Shown here one piece after another: positions 52,361-61,242 of a DNA stretch of 64,000 bases. The notes beneath the pieces are model-generated. The model was not told where the DNA came from and made no database searches. It saw nothing but the letters and a program-made list of their open reading frames with translations. Location: positions 1,054,001 through 1,118,000 of the forward strand of contig JAJTJC010000035.1 in assembly GCA_021295155.1 (NCBI GenBank), written 5' to 3'. Within the stretch, counting starts at the first letter, position 1, and the number at the start of each line of letters is the position of its first letter. The translations under genes and the position numbers were made by a program. Source of the DNA: Flavobacteriaceae bacterium D16. GTDB lineage: Bacteria > Bacteroidota > Bacteroidia > Flavobacteriales > Flavobacteriaceae.

Positions 52361-53332
52361 TCACTGAGACCAGGAAGTGGGCTTTCGATCCCATCGATGT
52401 TTTCTCAATTCTGCCAATAAATCAGCCGATAAACCTAATCCATCACTGGTTTCCACATTGGCCAAAACATTCCTTTCCTTACGCATCCCGGGTATGGTGG
52501 TGCTCACAGATGGATTGCAGAGGATAAACCTCAGGGCCATTTCGGCCATGGTCATTCCTTCCGGAACCACAGGGCGCAACAGATCTGCTTTGTCCGCGCT
52601 TGCTTCCAGGTTTTCGGGTACAAAATAGGACGCTCGCCAGTCTTCTTCAGGAAAAACGGTTTCCCTGGTAATATTACCTGTCAAGGTACCTTCATCAAAG
52701 GGCACCCTGGCAATAATGCCGATATTTAATTGATCACAAAGCGGAAAAAGGACATCTTCCGGAGCCTGATCAAATATGTTATAAATCACCTGCACAACAT
52801 CTATTAACCCTGTATGTAAGGCCTTAATTCCATTCTCGGGCTCCCAGCGGTTCATGCTGATTCCCATCGCTACTACTTTACCCGATTTCTTGAGGTCCTC
52901 AACGGTCCGCTGCCATTCCTCACGTTGCACCCAACTGTCGTCCCATGTATGGAACTGCATCAGGTCTATTTGTTCGGTGCCCAAATTCTTTAACGTCTTG
53001 TGAGTATAGTCCAGAATATGCGCGGAAGGATAAGAATCGTCAAATGAGTATTCTGGCCTGGCCGGCCATTTAAAATTTTTTGCAGGTATTTTGCTTGCCG
53101 TATATAATTTTTTCTCCGGATGGGTTTTGAGCAGTTGTCCGAGAAGCCTTTCACTATGTCCGTTTCCATAGGCCCATGCCGTATCAAAGAAATTTACGCC
53201 CTTATCTACTGCTATACTCAAAGATCGCTGTGAAAGCCGATCATCGGATTCCGTCCAGCTCCCCATACCCCACATTCCGTAACCTATCTCACTGACATTA
53301 AAACCTGTCCTGCCCAGGGTCCTGTATTTCAT
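52361..53332 (-). CDS. Aldo/keto reductase
   Basis: A 323-residue TIM-barrel reductase. The catalytic segments are FDTAWAYGNGHSERLLG (Asp and Tyr), TASKIP with the Lys, LMQFHTWDD with the His, and an NADPH-binding GMRKERNV near the C-terminus. It reduces aldehydes or ketones with NADPH in the cytosol. The specific substrate is unknown. Starts MKYRTLGRTGFNVSEIGYG as is standard. Confidence 0.92.
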   Translation of the reverse strand: MKYRTLGRTGFNVSEIGYGMWGMGSWTESDDRLSQRSLSIAVDKGVNFFDTAWAYGNGHSERLLGQLLKTHPEKKLYTASKIPAKNFKWPARPEYSFDDSYPSAHILDYTHKTLKNLGTEQIDLMQFHTWDDSWVQREEWQRTVEDLKKSGKVVAMGISMNRWEPENGIKALHTGLIDVVQVIYNIFDQAPEDVLFPLCDQLNIGIIARVPFDEGTLTGNITRETVFPEEDWRASYFVPENLEASADKADLLRPVVPEGMTMAEMALRFILCNPSVSTTIPGMRKERNVLANVETSDGLGLSADLLAELRKHRWDRKPTSWSQ

Positions 53333-53407
53333 TCTTTACTTTTTTTAATTCCAACAATATTTTCTAGTATTTCTATCCTCCACTATTTGTCTTTTTCCGG
53401 GATAAAA

Positions 53408-55141
53408 TCAGCGATATCTCCAGCTAACAAGATCAGCTCCCGGAGGAGCACTAGCCTCAATCCGTTTCATGATCTTGGGCACATACATGCTGTTGTAGCG
53501 AAGGCGGCTAAGGTGGTTGGGGAGTTCCGGGTCGCCATTCCAGCAGTGTTCCGCCCGATCACCATATAATACCTCTCCTTCATAATACGGGTCCGTGGTA
53601 TTCTCGAGGAAATCCTCCATCAGATATACTGCGTTGTTGAGGTAGTAATTGTCCATATCTCCGCAATAGATATGGATCTTACCCCGCAGCTTCTCTCCCA
53701 GCTTGTCCCAGTCGCGCTCCAGGATATGGCGTAAATCAAAGTTTTCCTTCCAATACTCGGCCACTTCGTGGTTGATTTCTCCACTGCGTTTATCCCACAA
53801 ACGCTGCGGATAGCCTTCATCTCCCTGGGGGGAATAAGTGGCTTCCCAGATATCCCATTGCTGGCCAGACCTGGATCTATCTCCCAGGACCAGTTCCAAG
53901 TGGTTCTCTTCTCTTAATGTGGACTGTATGTGCCCCAGATAATCCCTGTGGGCAGGAACTTCAAGCTGTTTATGATTACTGTTGTAGAAATATGCATTTT
54001 CATCTTCGTAAATATTGGTCAGGCAATACGCACGAAAGTCAATTGGATCCGGGCAGGCAGCAAAACAACCGTTGTACTCTTCAGGGTATTTAACCTGTAC
54101 GGCAAGGGCCTCCCAACCTCCTGTAGAACCGCCATATAAAAAGCGCGACCAGCCCTCGCCAATTCCCCGAAATTCTTTTTCAATATGCGGGATAAGCTCG
54201 TAGGTGATAGCATCTCCATAGGGTCCCTGGCTGGCAGAGTTTACGGCATAGGAATCGTCGTAATACGGAGTTGGGTGCTGTATTTCAATAATCAGGAAGC
54301 GCGGGAATTCGGGGTTTGTCCACCGCTTGTAAAAATCATAGGCTTCCTGTTGCTGCACGAGATTATAACCCTCAACATCGAAACGGGCGGAGTATTCCGG
54401 CTTAAGATCCTCATCCGGGGGTGTAGTTCTGAAACCCCCGAAATCTGAGGGAAAATGCCCTTGAAAGACCATAAGCGGGTACCGGGCTTCCGGGTGTTCA
54501 TCGAACCCTTTTGGCAAGAGTACATGCGCTCCAAGGTACATATCCCTACCCCAAAACTCAGAAAGCTTCTCTGACTTGATTTTTATGTGCTTGATCCATT
54601 CCGTGTCCTCTGGTTCAGGAATTGGCGGTATTTCCTGATCGAGGACAATATCAAACTCAGCTTTCCCGCTATCGGGAACAGTTATTTTTACTGGTTTGCT
54701 GTATAAGTTGCCGGGGGAACGGTTCCACTGTTGTCCTTCACCCCTGTCCATAGGTAATTTTACGGTATGGCCTGTCGCCAGGGTAAAAGTATCATAAACG
54801 TGGAGCAGTCCCTGAACCCAATAGTCCCCCGGAGGCAGTTCAGTGAGGCTTGTATAAGGAAAACCAAATGCTTTATCATCAAAAACCTTAGATTCCCCGG
54901 GTTTTAAACCTTCCACATTCATGCCAAATACAGGTTGGGCGTTAAGTCCGGTATTGATTTGAAAGCGGGGTTCGCGATCTTCGTTATCGGCCAGCATTAG
55001 CAATAACCTGCCATCTTCAGCTGCCTCGGCCAGATTTTCAGAAATACTAACAGTAAAACTAACCTTAGTATCGGCAGCGGATTGTTTTTGACAGCCTTTT
55101 AGGAAAATTGACAGAAAAAGCAGGACTATAATTTTTTTCAC
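53408..55141 (-). CDS. Esterase-like lipoprotein (alpha/beta hydrolase, putative esterase D-type)
   Basis: The 577-residue product has a lipoprotein signal (LFLSIFLKGC, Cys17), an N-terminal beta-rich domain of about 170 residues and an alpha/beta hydrolase domain. The nucleophile elbow is FLYGGSTGGWEAL, and GPYGDAITYELIPHIEKEF fits the esterase D/feruloyl-type fold. The late EHCWNGD could supply the His. It may release acyl or ester groups from glycans or peptides at the cell surface. It is separate from a polysaccharide locus, so the target is unknown. Confidence 0.8.
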   Translation of the reverse strand: MKKIIVLLFLSIFLKGCQKQSAADTKVSFTVSISENLAEAAEDGRLLLMLADNEDREPRFQINTGLNAQPVFGMNVEGLKPGESKVFDDKAFGFPYTSLTELPPGDYWVQGLLHVYDTFTLATGHTVKLPMDRGEGQQWNRSPGNLYSKPVKITVPDSGKAEFDIVLDQEIPPIPEPEDTEWIKHIKIKSEKLSEFWGRDMYLGAHVLLPKGFDEHPEARYPLMVFQGHFPSDFGGFRTTPPDEDLKPEYSARFDVEGYNLVQQQEAYDFYKRWTNPEFPRFLIIEIQHPTPYYDDSYAVNSASQGPYGDAITYELIPHIEKEFRGIGEGWSRFLYGGSTGGWEALAVQVKYPEEYNGCFAACPDPIDFRAYCLTNIYEDENAYFYNSNHKQLEVPAHRDYLGHIQSTLREENHLELVLGDRSRSGQQWDIWEATYSPQGDEGYPQRLWDKRSGEINHEVAEYWKENFDLRHILERDWDKLGEKLRGKIHIYCGDMDNYYLNNAVYLMEDFLENTTDPYYEGEVLYGDRAEHCWNGDPELPNHLSRLRYNSMYVPKIMKRIEASAPPGADLVSWRYR

Positions 55142-55262
55142 GGTGAATGGTATTTTTGATAAAAGGTACTCATTTTGTTGTATCCTACCATACCATATAT
55201 GCCTTTTTAGACGTTATATCTGGAGTTAAACTCGATAAGGATACCTACTAAATTATGGAGTT

Positions 55263-55409
55263 ATGAAGCAATTGATCGTTTATATTTTGATCGCCTTGTT
55301 TGCGGTGATAAGTATTTCAGCATGCACCAATGATGAAGGAGGGGAGGATCTGGATATCATTACCCCGAATGATACTACTCAGTCTAAGGTTAACCAAAGG
55401 ACCCTTTAG
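55263..55409 (+). CDS. Small lipoprotein (48 residues)
   Basis: ATG at 55263 opens a 48-codon frame to TAG at 55407-55409. A basic start MKQ precedes a hydrophobic segment (LIVYILIALFAVISISA) that ends in Cys21, with ISAC as the lipobox, then an acidic tail (EGGEDLDIITPND). It ends 3 nt before the folD stop on the opposite strand. No family is known; the lipobox makes it credible. Confidence 0.5.
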   Translation: MKQLIVYILIALFAVISISACTNDEGGEDLDIITPNDTTQSKVNQRTL

Positions 55410-55412
55410 TAT

Positions 55413-56297
55413 TTAAGAATTGTTTCGGTGCCTATCTCTGGCCAGAAGCGTATTTTTCAATAACATAGCTATAGTCATAGGGCCAACTCCTCCGGGAACG
55501 GGTGTAATATAGGAAGCTTTCTTGCTTACCGGTTCAAAGTCAACATCCCCGGTAATGTAATATCCTTTTTCTTTGGAAGCATCAGCTACCCTGGTAATTC
55601 CTACATCAATGATAACAGCCCCTTCCTTAACCATATCAGCCTTTAAGAAATTGGGTACCCCTAAGGCCGAAACAACAATATCTGCCTTTTTGGTGAGTTC
55701 GGCTATGTCTTTAGTCCGGCTGTGGGTCAGGGTTACCGTAGCATTGGCAGCCTTTCCCTTTTGACTGAGAAGTATACTGATGGGTCTTCCTACAATATGG
55801 CTCCTTCCAATCACTACAGCGTGCTTACCTTCCGTATCTACATTGTAGCGTTTAAGCAGTTCCATAATCCCGAAAGGAGTAGCAGAGATAAATGTCTCCA
55901 TATGCAGAGCCATCTTGCCAAAATTCGTCGGATGAAAGCCGTCTACATCCTTATCCGGATGGACCGCCATTAGAATTTTCTCCTCATCGATATGTTTAGG
56001 CAGGGGTAATTGCACGATATAACCGTCAATATCCTCATCCTGGTTCAGTTGGTTAACAAGGGTAAGAAGTTCTTCCTCTGTGGTTTCTTCAGGAAGGTGT
56101 TTCAGGGTAGACTCAAATCCGATACGCTTGCAGGAACGCACCTTACTTCCTACATAGGTAAGGCTGGCCCCATCATTACCTACCAGTACCGCTGCAAGGT
56201 GAGGTACTTTCTCTCCTCGTTGCTTCATTAGAGCCACCTCAGCAGCAATTTCTTCTTTAATTTGATTCGAAATCTTTTTGCCGTCTAAGAGGATCAT
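55413..56297 (-). CDS. folD: Bifunctional methylenetetrahydrofolate dehydrogenase/cyclohydrolase
   Basis: A 294-residue FolD that interconverts methylene-, methenyl- and formyl-tetrahydrofolate. It shows YVGSKVRSCKRIGFES with the catalytic Lys region, VQLPLPKHID, VIGRSHIVGRPIS (NADP loop) and the closing PGGVGPMTIAMLL. Length and order are standard. Start ATG 56295-56297 is clear. It lies 33 nt after ffh on the same strand, so both may be read together. Confidence 0.96.
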   Translation of the reverse strand: MILLDGKKISNQIKEEIAAEVALMKQRGEKVPHLAAVLVGNDGASLTYVGSKVRSCKRIGFESTLKHLPEETTEEELLTLVNQLNQDEDIDGYIVQLPLPKHIDEEKILMAVHPDKDVDGFHPTNFGKMALHMETFISATPFGIMELLKRYNVDTEGKHAVVIGRSHIVGRPISILLSQKGKAANATVTLTHSRTKDIAELTKKADIVVSALGVPNFLKADMVKEGAVIIDVGITRVADASKEKGYYITGDVDFEPVSKKASYITPVPGGVGPMTIAMLLKNTLLARDRHRNNS

Positions 56298-56330
56298 ATG
56301 GTAATATTAATTTGTGTTTACCTAAGTCAG

Positions 56331-57659
56331 TTATCTCATGTTTTGCATCATCTGCATCATCTTCTTGCCGCCACCTCCTTGCATCATTTTCATCATTTTG
56401 CTCATTTGATTGAATTGTTTCAGCAGCTGGTTCACTTCCTGAATGCTTCTTCCACTTCCCTTGGCAATCCGTTTTTTACGACTTGCATTCAATTTCGCCG
56501 GAGTGGAACGTTCTTCAGGAGTCATGGAATAGATAATGGCCTCTACATGTTTGAAGGCGTCATCATCGATATCCATGTCTTTTAGTGCTTTTCCAGCACC
56601 AGGGATCATTCCCATGAGGTCTTTCATATTCCCCATCTTCTTGATCTGCTGGATCTGCTTCAGAAAGTCGTCAAAGCCAAATTTGTTTTTGGCAATCTTC
56701 TTTTGAAGCTTCCGTGCCTCCTCTTCATCAAACTGTTCCTGAGCCCTTTCCACCAGTGAAACCACGTCACCCATACCCAGGATCCGATCTGCCATCCTGG
56801 CGGGATAGAAAACGTCAATCGCTTCCATTTTCTCCCCGGTACCAATAAACTTGATTGGCTTATTTACTACGGATTTGATGGATATTGCAGCTCCCCCACG
56901 GGTATCACCATCGAGTTTGGTGAGGATAACCCCATCAAAATCCAGGACATCGTTAAAGGCCTTAGCGGTATTCACTGCATCCTGACCAGTCATGGAATCC
57001 ACAACAAAAAGGGTTTCCTCAGGAGATACAGCATCCCTGATATTGGCAATTTCGGTCATCATCTGCTCATCAACAGCCAAACGCCCGGCGGTATCAATAA
57101 TGACTACATTATTTCCATTCGCTTTGGCGTGGGCCACTCCAGCCTTGGCAAGGGATACGGGATCCTGATTTTCCCTGTCTGAATACACCGGAACCCCAAT
57201 CTGATCGCCTACTACATGAAGCTGATCGATAGCAGCAGGACGGTACACGTCACAAGCTACCAGCAAGGGATTCTTTGATTTTTTCTTTTTGAGGAAATTT
57301 GCCAGTTTACCTGAGAAAGTGGTTTTACCCGAGCCTTGCAGACCGGACATCAGAATAACAGAGGGGCTTCCTGACAAATTAATTCCTGCGGCATCACCAC
57401 CCATAAGTTCGGTAAGCTCATCCTTAACGATCTTGACCATGAGCTGTCCGGGCTGCAACGTTTTCAAAACGTTTTGTCCCAGGGCTTTCTCCTTTACCTT
57501 GTTTGTAAATTCCTTGGCAATTCGAAAATTGACATCAGCATCCAGGAGCGCTCTGCGCACTTCCTTGGTGGTCTCCGCAACATTGATCTCTGTGATTTGC
57601 CCATGCCCTTTGAGAACGTGAAGGGCCTTATCCAGTTTTTCGCTTAAACTATCGAACAT
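56331..57659 (-). CDS. ffh: Signal recognition particle GTPase (Ffh/SRP54)
   Basis: The 442-residue protein has the N domain, then the G domain: GLQGSGKTTFSGKLA (G1), DVYRPAAIDQL (insertion box), DTAGRLAVD (G3) and TKLDGDTRGGAA (G4 and closing loop). The C-terminal M domain is rich in Met (MMKMMQGGGGKKMMQMMQNM) and binds 4.5S RNA and signal peptides. It targets membrane proteins to the translocon with FtsY. A -7 box at 57685-57692 precedes it. Confidence 0.97.
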   Translation of the reverse strand: MFDSLSEKLDKALHVLKGHGQITEINVAETTKEVRRALLDADVNFRIAKEFTNKVKEKALGQNVLKTLQPGQLMVKIVKDELTELMGGDAAGINLSGSPSVILMSGLQGSGKTTFSGKLANFLKKKKSKNPLLVACDVYRPAAIDQLHVVGDQIGVPVYSDRENQDPVSLAKAGVAHAKANGNNVVIIDTAGRLAVDEQMMTEIANIRDAVSPEETLFVVDSMTGQDAVNTAKAFNDVLDFDGVILTKLDGDTRGGAAISIKSVVNKPIKFIGTGEKMEAIDVFYPARMADRILGMGDVVSLVERAQEQFDEEEARKLQKKIAKNKFGFDDFLKQIQQIKKMGNMKDLMGMIPGAGKALKDMDIDDDAFKHVEAIIYSMTPEERSTPAKLNASRKKRIAKGSGRSIQEVNQLLKQFNQMSKMMKMMQGGGGKKMMQMMQNMR

Positions 57660-57684
57660 GTAATCCTTTCTTTTGGAAGAAGTG

Positions 57685-57692
57685 CAAATTTA
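57685..57692 (-). promoter_or_regulatory. -7 promoter box of ffh
   Basis: Minus-strand TAAATTTG fits TAnnTTTG, 25 nt from the ffh ATG. Confidence 0.5.
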
Positions 57693-57742
57693 ACAATAAC
57701 AGACAGAAGTGGGAAATACAAGTATCTGAAATATAAAAAGAG

Positions 57743-57775
57743 AAAAGGGCAACTCCGCTACGGAGTTGCCCTTTT
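57743..57775 (-). terminator. Strong terminator hairpin after the acidic lipoprotein gene
   Basis: A perfect 15-bp stem, AAAAGGGCAACTCCG pairing with CGGAGTTGCCCTTTT, around a 3-nt loop CTA. It lies 51 nt past the stop at 57827 on the minus strand, with a T-rich tract after it in that direction. It may also work on the plus strand. Confidence 0.85.
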
Positions 57776-57826
57776 CAACAAAATTGGGGCAAATAAGGTG
57801 ATTTTTATGGGTTTACTCCCATAACA

Positions 57827-59602
57827 CTATTGTTTTCTCTCAAAAACCAGTACATCGTAGGCTGCGGTTCCGGGTTCAGCGTCGTCATTCCAGTCTTTGA
57901 GTACAATGAAGTCTGCTGAAAATTCAACCAGTTCCCAGTCTTCAGTAAGTTCCGCAAAAGGTGCATCGTCTCCGAAGTTCAGGTATACTTTCAACTCGTT
58001 TTCGTAGTTGCGAATTACCCTCCAAAGTCCGTTGAAAAGTGGATCCATATTAGTGGATACAGTTACCAGGTGCTCTGGCTGGAAGTTGAAGTCGTATCCT
58101 TCAAACTCCTGAGTAATATCCACACCATTATCCGTGAACTCGGCTACTGTCCATTCTCCTTCGATCATGGTACCACGGATGTCCAATACATCACCATCAT
58201 TGGCATTATCATCACAAACACGTTGCAGTACCAGTTCGTAGTCAATCTCAGGAACCTCAAACTTCAATCGGTCATACCTAAGGCTGCTCAATGGCCACTC
58301 GAAGTTTACACCAGGCTCTTCACCTATAGTTATGGACATAACCAGTCTTCCCTGATCATTCCTGGTAATTTCCCAGGAACCTTCGTAGGTGATCTCGCTG
58401 TTACTTAAAGTTACAACACCTTCAGCAAAGAAACTGAATTCATATCCGAGCAAGCGATCGATTTCCTCTCCCTGGTTTTTCACATTTTTGATCACCCAGC
58501 TACATTCCTTAAGGATTTCCCTGAGGGTATCAGGTTCAACATCTTCCTCACAGGCAATCTTCATGATGATACGGTTACCTTCATCGGAGAAGAGTTTAAT
58601 CTTTCCTTCACCAATTTCATATACCTTCCAGCTCAGGCTGAAATCTACAAGCGTATCAAAGAAAAGTTCTAATTCAACATAGTCACTATTGGTATCGTTG
58701 AGTTCCCATTCACCATTCAGGATGTTTCCAGCACGATCCCTTACCGTTACAGTACCGTTTTCCTCAAATCTCATTAGGAATGCCTCGTACTGCTCGGATT
58801 GGTTAACTCCATCACGTTCTACAGAAAGAACTATCCATGGGCATTCTACCAGGTAATTGGCCAGACGCTCTTTATCAAAATCATCGTCGTTATAGTCATC
58901 ATCGTCATCCTCATCACATGCTTCTTTGGCATTCTCGATGGTGATAGCCAGTTCTGCATTATTCTCTACCGTGATTACAGTACCGTCATAAAGCTTAAGG
59001 CTTACCGGGAAATCGATACTAATAAGGTCGTCTTCATCAAGACCTTCCAGGAAGCGTCTTAATTCCTCGTCATCATTAACGGTAACACTACCTGTCTGTA
59101 CCTCGTTGATATCGAAAGTGAAGAAGGTTACAGGATAAACAAAGTCGATACATTCAATATCGTCGTCTCCACCACCTTCAATACATGTAGCCGCGAGTTC
59201 TCTTAGCTCATCAAAATTATTAATGGTAATCTCGGTGTAATCTGCAAGGGTAATAGTGATGGGGAAAAGTATTTCCAGCACATCGATATCATCATCCAGT
59301 GCGTCAAAAATCTCTTCGATCACATGCAGATCTTCACGTGAATCGATGGTAATGTCAAGACCGTTTACGTTAACAGTGTAAGGGAACTTAACTGCAAAAC
59401 AGCTAGCTCCATCTACGATATTATCAAAGGAACCATCCTTGGATGCGGTTCGTTCAATAAGTTTAGCCGTTGAAGAACTCGCCATAATGGTTTGTTGTTC
59501 ATCGGGTTGTGGTAATTCTTCAAACTCCTCCTGACAAGAAGTAAATGTCAGTGCCGTAATAAGCAGTAGGGCTAAAGCTGAATAATTAAAGAACTTTTTC
59601 AT
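57827..59602 (-). CDS. Large acidic multi-repeat lipoprotein, unknown function
   Basis: The 591-residue product has a lipoprotein signal (Cys23). Two related units of about 75-80 residues follow (about 68-139 and 152-231), each with a C-(F/I)-x-F-x-YPVT-like start, a D-rich centre, a second FP(I/V)-type strand, ITI(N)N and an EL...C end. Then come three lipocalin-like units of about 100 residues starting CPWIV, CSWVI and GEWTV, each with a repeated GxW pattern. The protein is strongly acidic. I do not know its function. It is divergent from the sigma/anti-sigma operon, with about 124 nt between start codons. Confidence 0.75.
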   Translation of the reverse strand: MKKFFNYSALALLLITALTFTSCQEEFEELPQPDEQQTIMASSSTAKLIERTASKDGSFDNIVDGASCFAVKFPYTVNVNGLDITIDSREDLHVIEEIFDALDDDIDVLEILFPITITLADYTEITINNFDELRELAATCIEGGGDDDIECIDFVYPVTFFTFDINEVQTGSVTVNDDEELRRFLEGLDEDDLISIDFPVSLKLYDGTVITVENNAELAITIENAKEACDEDDDDDYNDDDFDKERLANYLVECPWIVLSVERDGVNQSEQYEAFLMRFEENGTVTVRDRAGNILNGEWELNDTNSDYVELELFFDTLVDFSLSWKVYEIGEGKIKLFSDEGNRIIMKIACEEDVEPDTLREILKECSWVIKNVKNQGEEIDRLLGYEFSFFAEGVVTLSNSEITYEGSWEITRNDQGRLVMSITIGEEPGVNFEWPLSSLRYDRLKFEVPEIDYELVLQRVCDDNANDGDVLDIRGTMIEGEWTVAEFTDNGVDITQEFEGYDFNFQPEHLVTVSTNMDPLFNGLWRVIRNYENELKVYLNFGDDAPFAELTEDWELVEFSADFIVLKDWNDDAEPGTAAYDVLVFERKQ

Positions 59603-59688
59603 AATGATTTGGATAAATTATTGTTTGTACCCCCTTATAACAATTGATTCTCTCTCTACCCTACCCCGATTTTTAAAAATTTTTAAAA

Positions 59689-59696
59689 TATCTTTG
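59689..59696 (+). promoter_or_regulatory. -7 promoter box of the ECF sigma gene
   Basis: TATCTTTG fits TAnnTTTG exactly. It ends 30 nt before the ATG at 59727 and supports that start over the upstream frame. Confidence 0.5.
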
Positions 59697-59726
59697 AATA
59701 GAGACCAACTTTATAACCTGGGGCAT

Positions 59727-60227
59727 ATGGACAATGTTTGTGAAGAGGAAGTATACAGTTCCCTCTTCAGGGCCAATTCCAAAACGGTATTCAATTATAT
59801 ATATTATAAATTCGGCAATGAAGAGAAAGCCTATGATGTAGTACAAGAGGCTTTTATCAAACTTTGGGAGAATTGTGCCAAGGTATCACCCGAAAAAGCC
59901 AAATCCTTTGTCTATACCGTTGCCAATAATCTGTACCTGAATCTTATCAAGGCCGAAAAAGTACGTCAGAAATACGCCGCTGATAGTAAAAAAGCTATTT
60001 CCCATGAATCTCCTGAATTTTTACTGGAAGAACAGGAATATAAAGAAAAGCTGGATCGTGCATTGGCCAGCCTGCCAGATAATCAGCGTACTGTATTCCT
60101 ATTAAGCCGTATAGATGGAAAAAAATATGCTGAAATTGCAGAAATGGAGGGTGTTAGTGTTAAGGCTATAGAAAAAAGGATGCATCTGGCCCTGAAAACG
60201 CTGAGGGATCAAATAGCAGGTATCTGA
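59727..60227 (+). CDS. ECF RNA polymerase sigma factor (FecI-like)
   Basis: The 166-residue sigma-70-family factor starts MDNVCEEEVYSSLF (the frame extends 123 nt upstream, but the promoter box lies there). Region 2 is YDVVQEAFIKLWEN, and region 4 is LPDNQRTVFLLSRIDGKKYAEIAEMEGVSVKAIEKRMHLAL, whose HTH binds the -35 region. Together with the downstream FecR and TonB receptor it forms a cell-surface signalling set that switches on genes for uptake of a ligand. The ligand is not known. Confidence 0.93.
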   Translation: MDNVCEEEVYSSLFRANSKTVFNYIYYKFGNEEKAYDVVQEAFIKLWENCAKVSPEKAKSFVYTVANNLYLNLIKAEKVRQKYAADSKKAISHESPEFLLEEQEYKEKLDRALASLPDNQRTVFLLSRIDGKKYAEIAEMEGVSVKAIEKRMHLALKTLRDQIAGI

Positions 60228-60336
60228 CAACCTTAATAAGGTAAGCCGATAGTAAATAGGAATGAAACCGATTTTTTTTGACAAACAGGTAGGGTAGATT
60301 AGTTTTAAGTTGTTATAAAGACGAAAAGTTAGCAAA

Positions 60337-61242
60337 ATGCAAGAGAATTATTTGGCAAAATGGCTTAACAACGAACTTTCGGACGAAGAGCGAAGGCAAT
60401 TCGAAGAATCCGAGGAGTTTGCCTCATACCAGAAGTTGATTGATGCTTCCGGTAAGTTGAGCGCGCCCGAATTTGATGTGGAAAAAGCACTGGCTGACTT
60501 GCAGCAACGTAAAGGGAATTCAGGTGGACAAGTAATACGGCTCAATTCCTTCCAGCGGTTTATCCGTGTGGCTGCTGCGGTAGCGGCAATAGCTGTGCTA
60601 TCCATATACTTCCTTTCTTCTAACGATACATCTGTCCGCACGGACTTCGCAGAACGAGGTGAAGTGGTGCTCCCGGACAACTCTGAAATTATCCTTAATG
60701 CCGGATCAGAAATAACATACAGCGAGGAGAACTGGGAAAAAGAACGTAGCCTGAATTTAAAAGGGGAAGCTTTTTTTAAAGTGGCAAAAGGTGAAAAATT
60801 CCAGGTTACTACTGCCGAAGGTACAGTCACTGTATTGGGGACACAGTTTAACGTAGAAAACCGGAACGGGTATTTTGAAGTAAGCTGTTTTGAAGGTCTC
60901 GTTAGCGTTAGCTACAAGGGCGAGGAAACTCAACTTGCGGCAGGTGATGCCTTCCTGGCAATCAGGGGACAGGTCATCCCAGCAAATAGTCCTTCTGGAA
61001 GTGTTCCGGTATGGATGCTGGATGAAAGTAGTTTTAAAAGTACCCCACTTACTTATGTGCTTGATGAACTGGAAAGACAGTTTGACCTTGAGGTGACAAC
61101 CCAAGACGTTAACCTGGATCAGTTGTATACGGGCAGCTTTAGCAACACAAACCTGAATTTGGCGTTAGAGAGTATAAGCGCCCCTTCAAATCTTAAATTT
61201 ACTATTGAGGGGAAACAGGTTTTAATATATGCTAAAGACTAA
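60337..61242 (+). CDS. FecR-family anti-sigma factor
   Basis: A 301-residue inner-membrane protein. A cytoplasmic N-terminal part (residues about 1-67, with LNNELSDEERRQFE) binds sigma, a membrane helix is at about 70-88, and the FecR periplasmic domain (about 105-195, with FEVSCFEGLVSVSY) and the DUF4974-type end (about 220-301, TPLTYVLDELERQFDLEV) receive the signal from the receptor. It holds the sigma factor until the ligand is bound. It overlaps the TonB receptor gene by 14 nt. Confidence 0.93.
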   Translation: MQENYLAKWLNNELSDEERRQFEESEEFASYQKLIDASGKLSAPEFDVEKALADLQQRKGNSGGQVIRLNSFQRFIRVAAAVAAIAVLSIYFLSSNDTSVRTDFAERGEVVLPDNSEIILNAGSEITYSEENWEKERSLNLKGEAFFKVAKGEKFQVTTAEGTVTVLGTQFNVENRNGYFEVSCFEGLVSVSYKGEETQLAAGDAFLAIRGQVIPANSPSGSVPVWMLDESSFKSTPLTYVLDELERQFDLEVTTQDVNLDQLYTGSFSNTNLNLALESISAPSNLKFTIEGKQVLIYAKD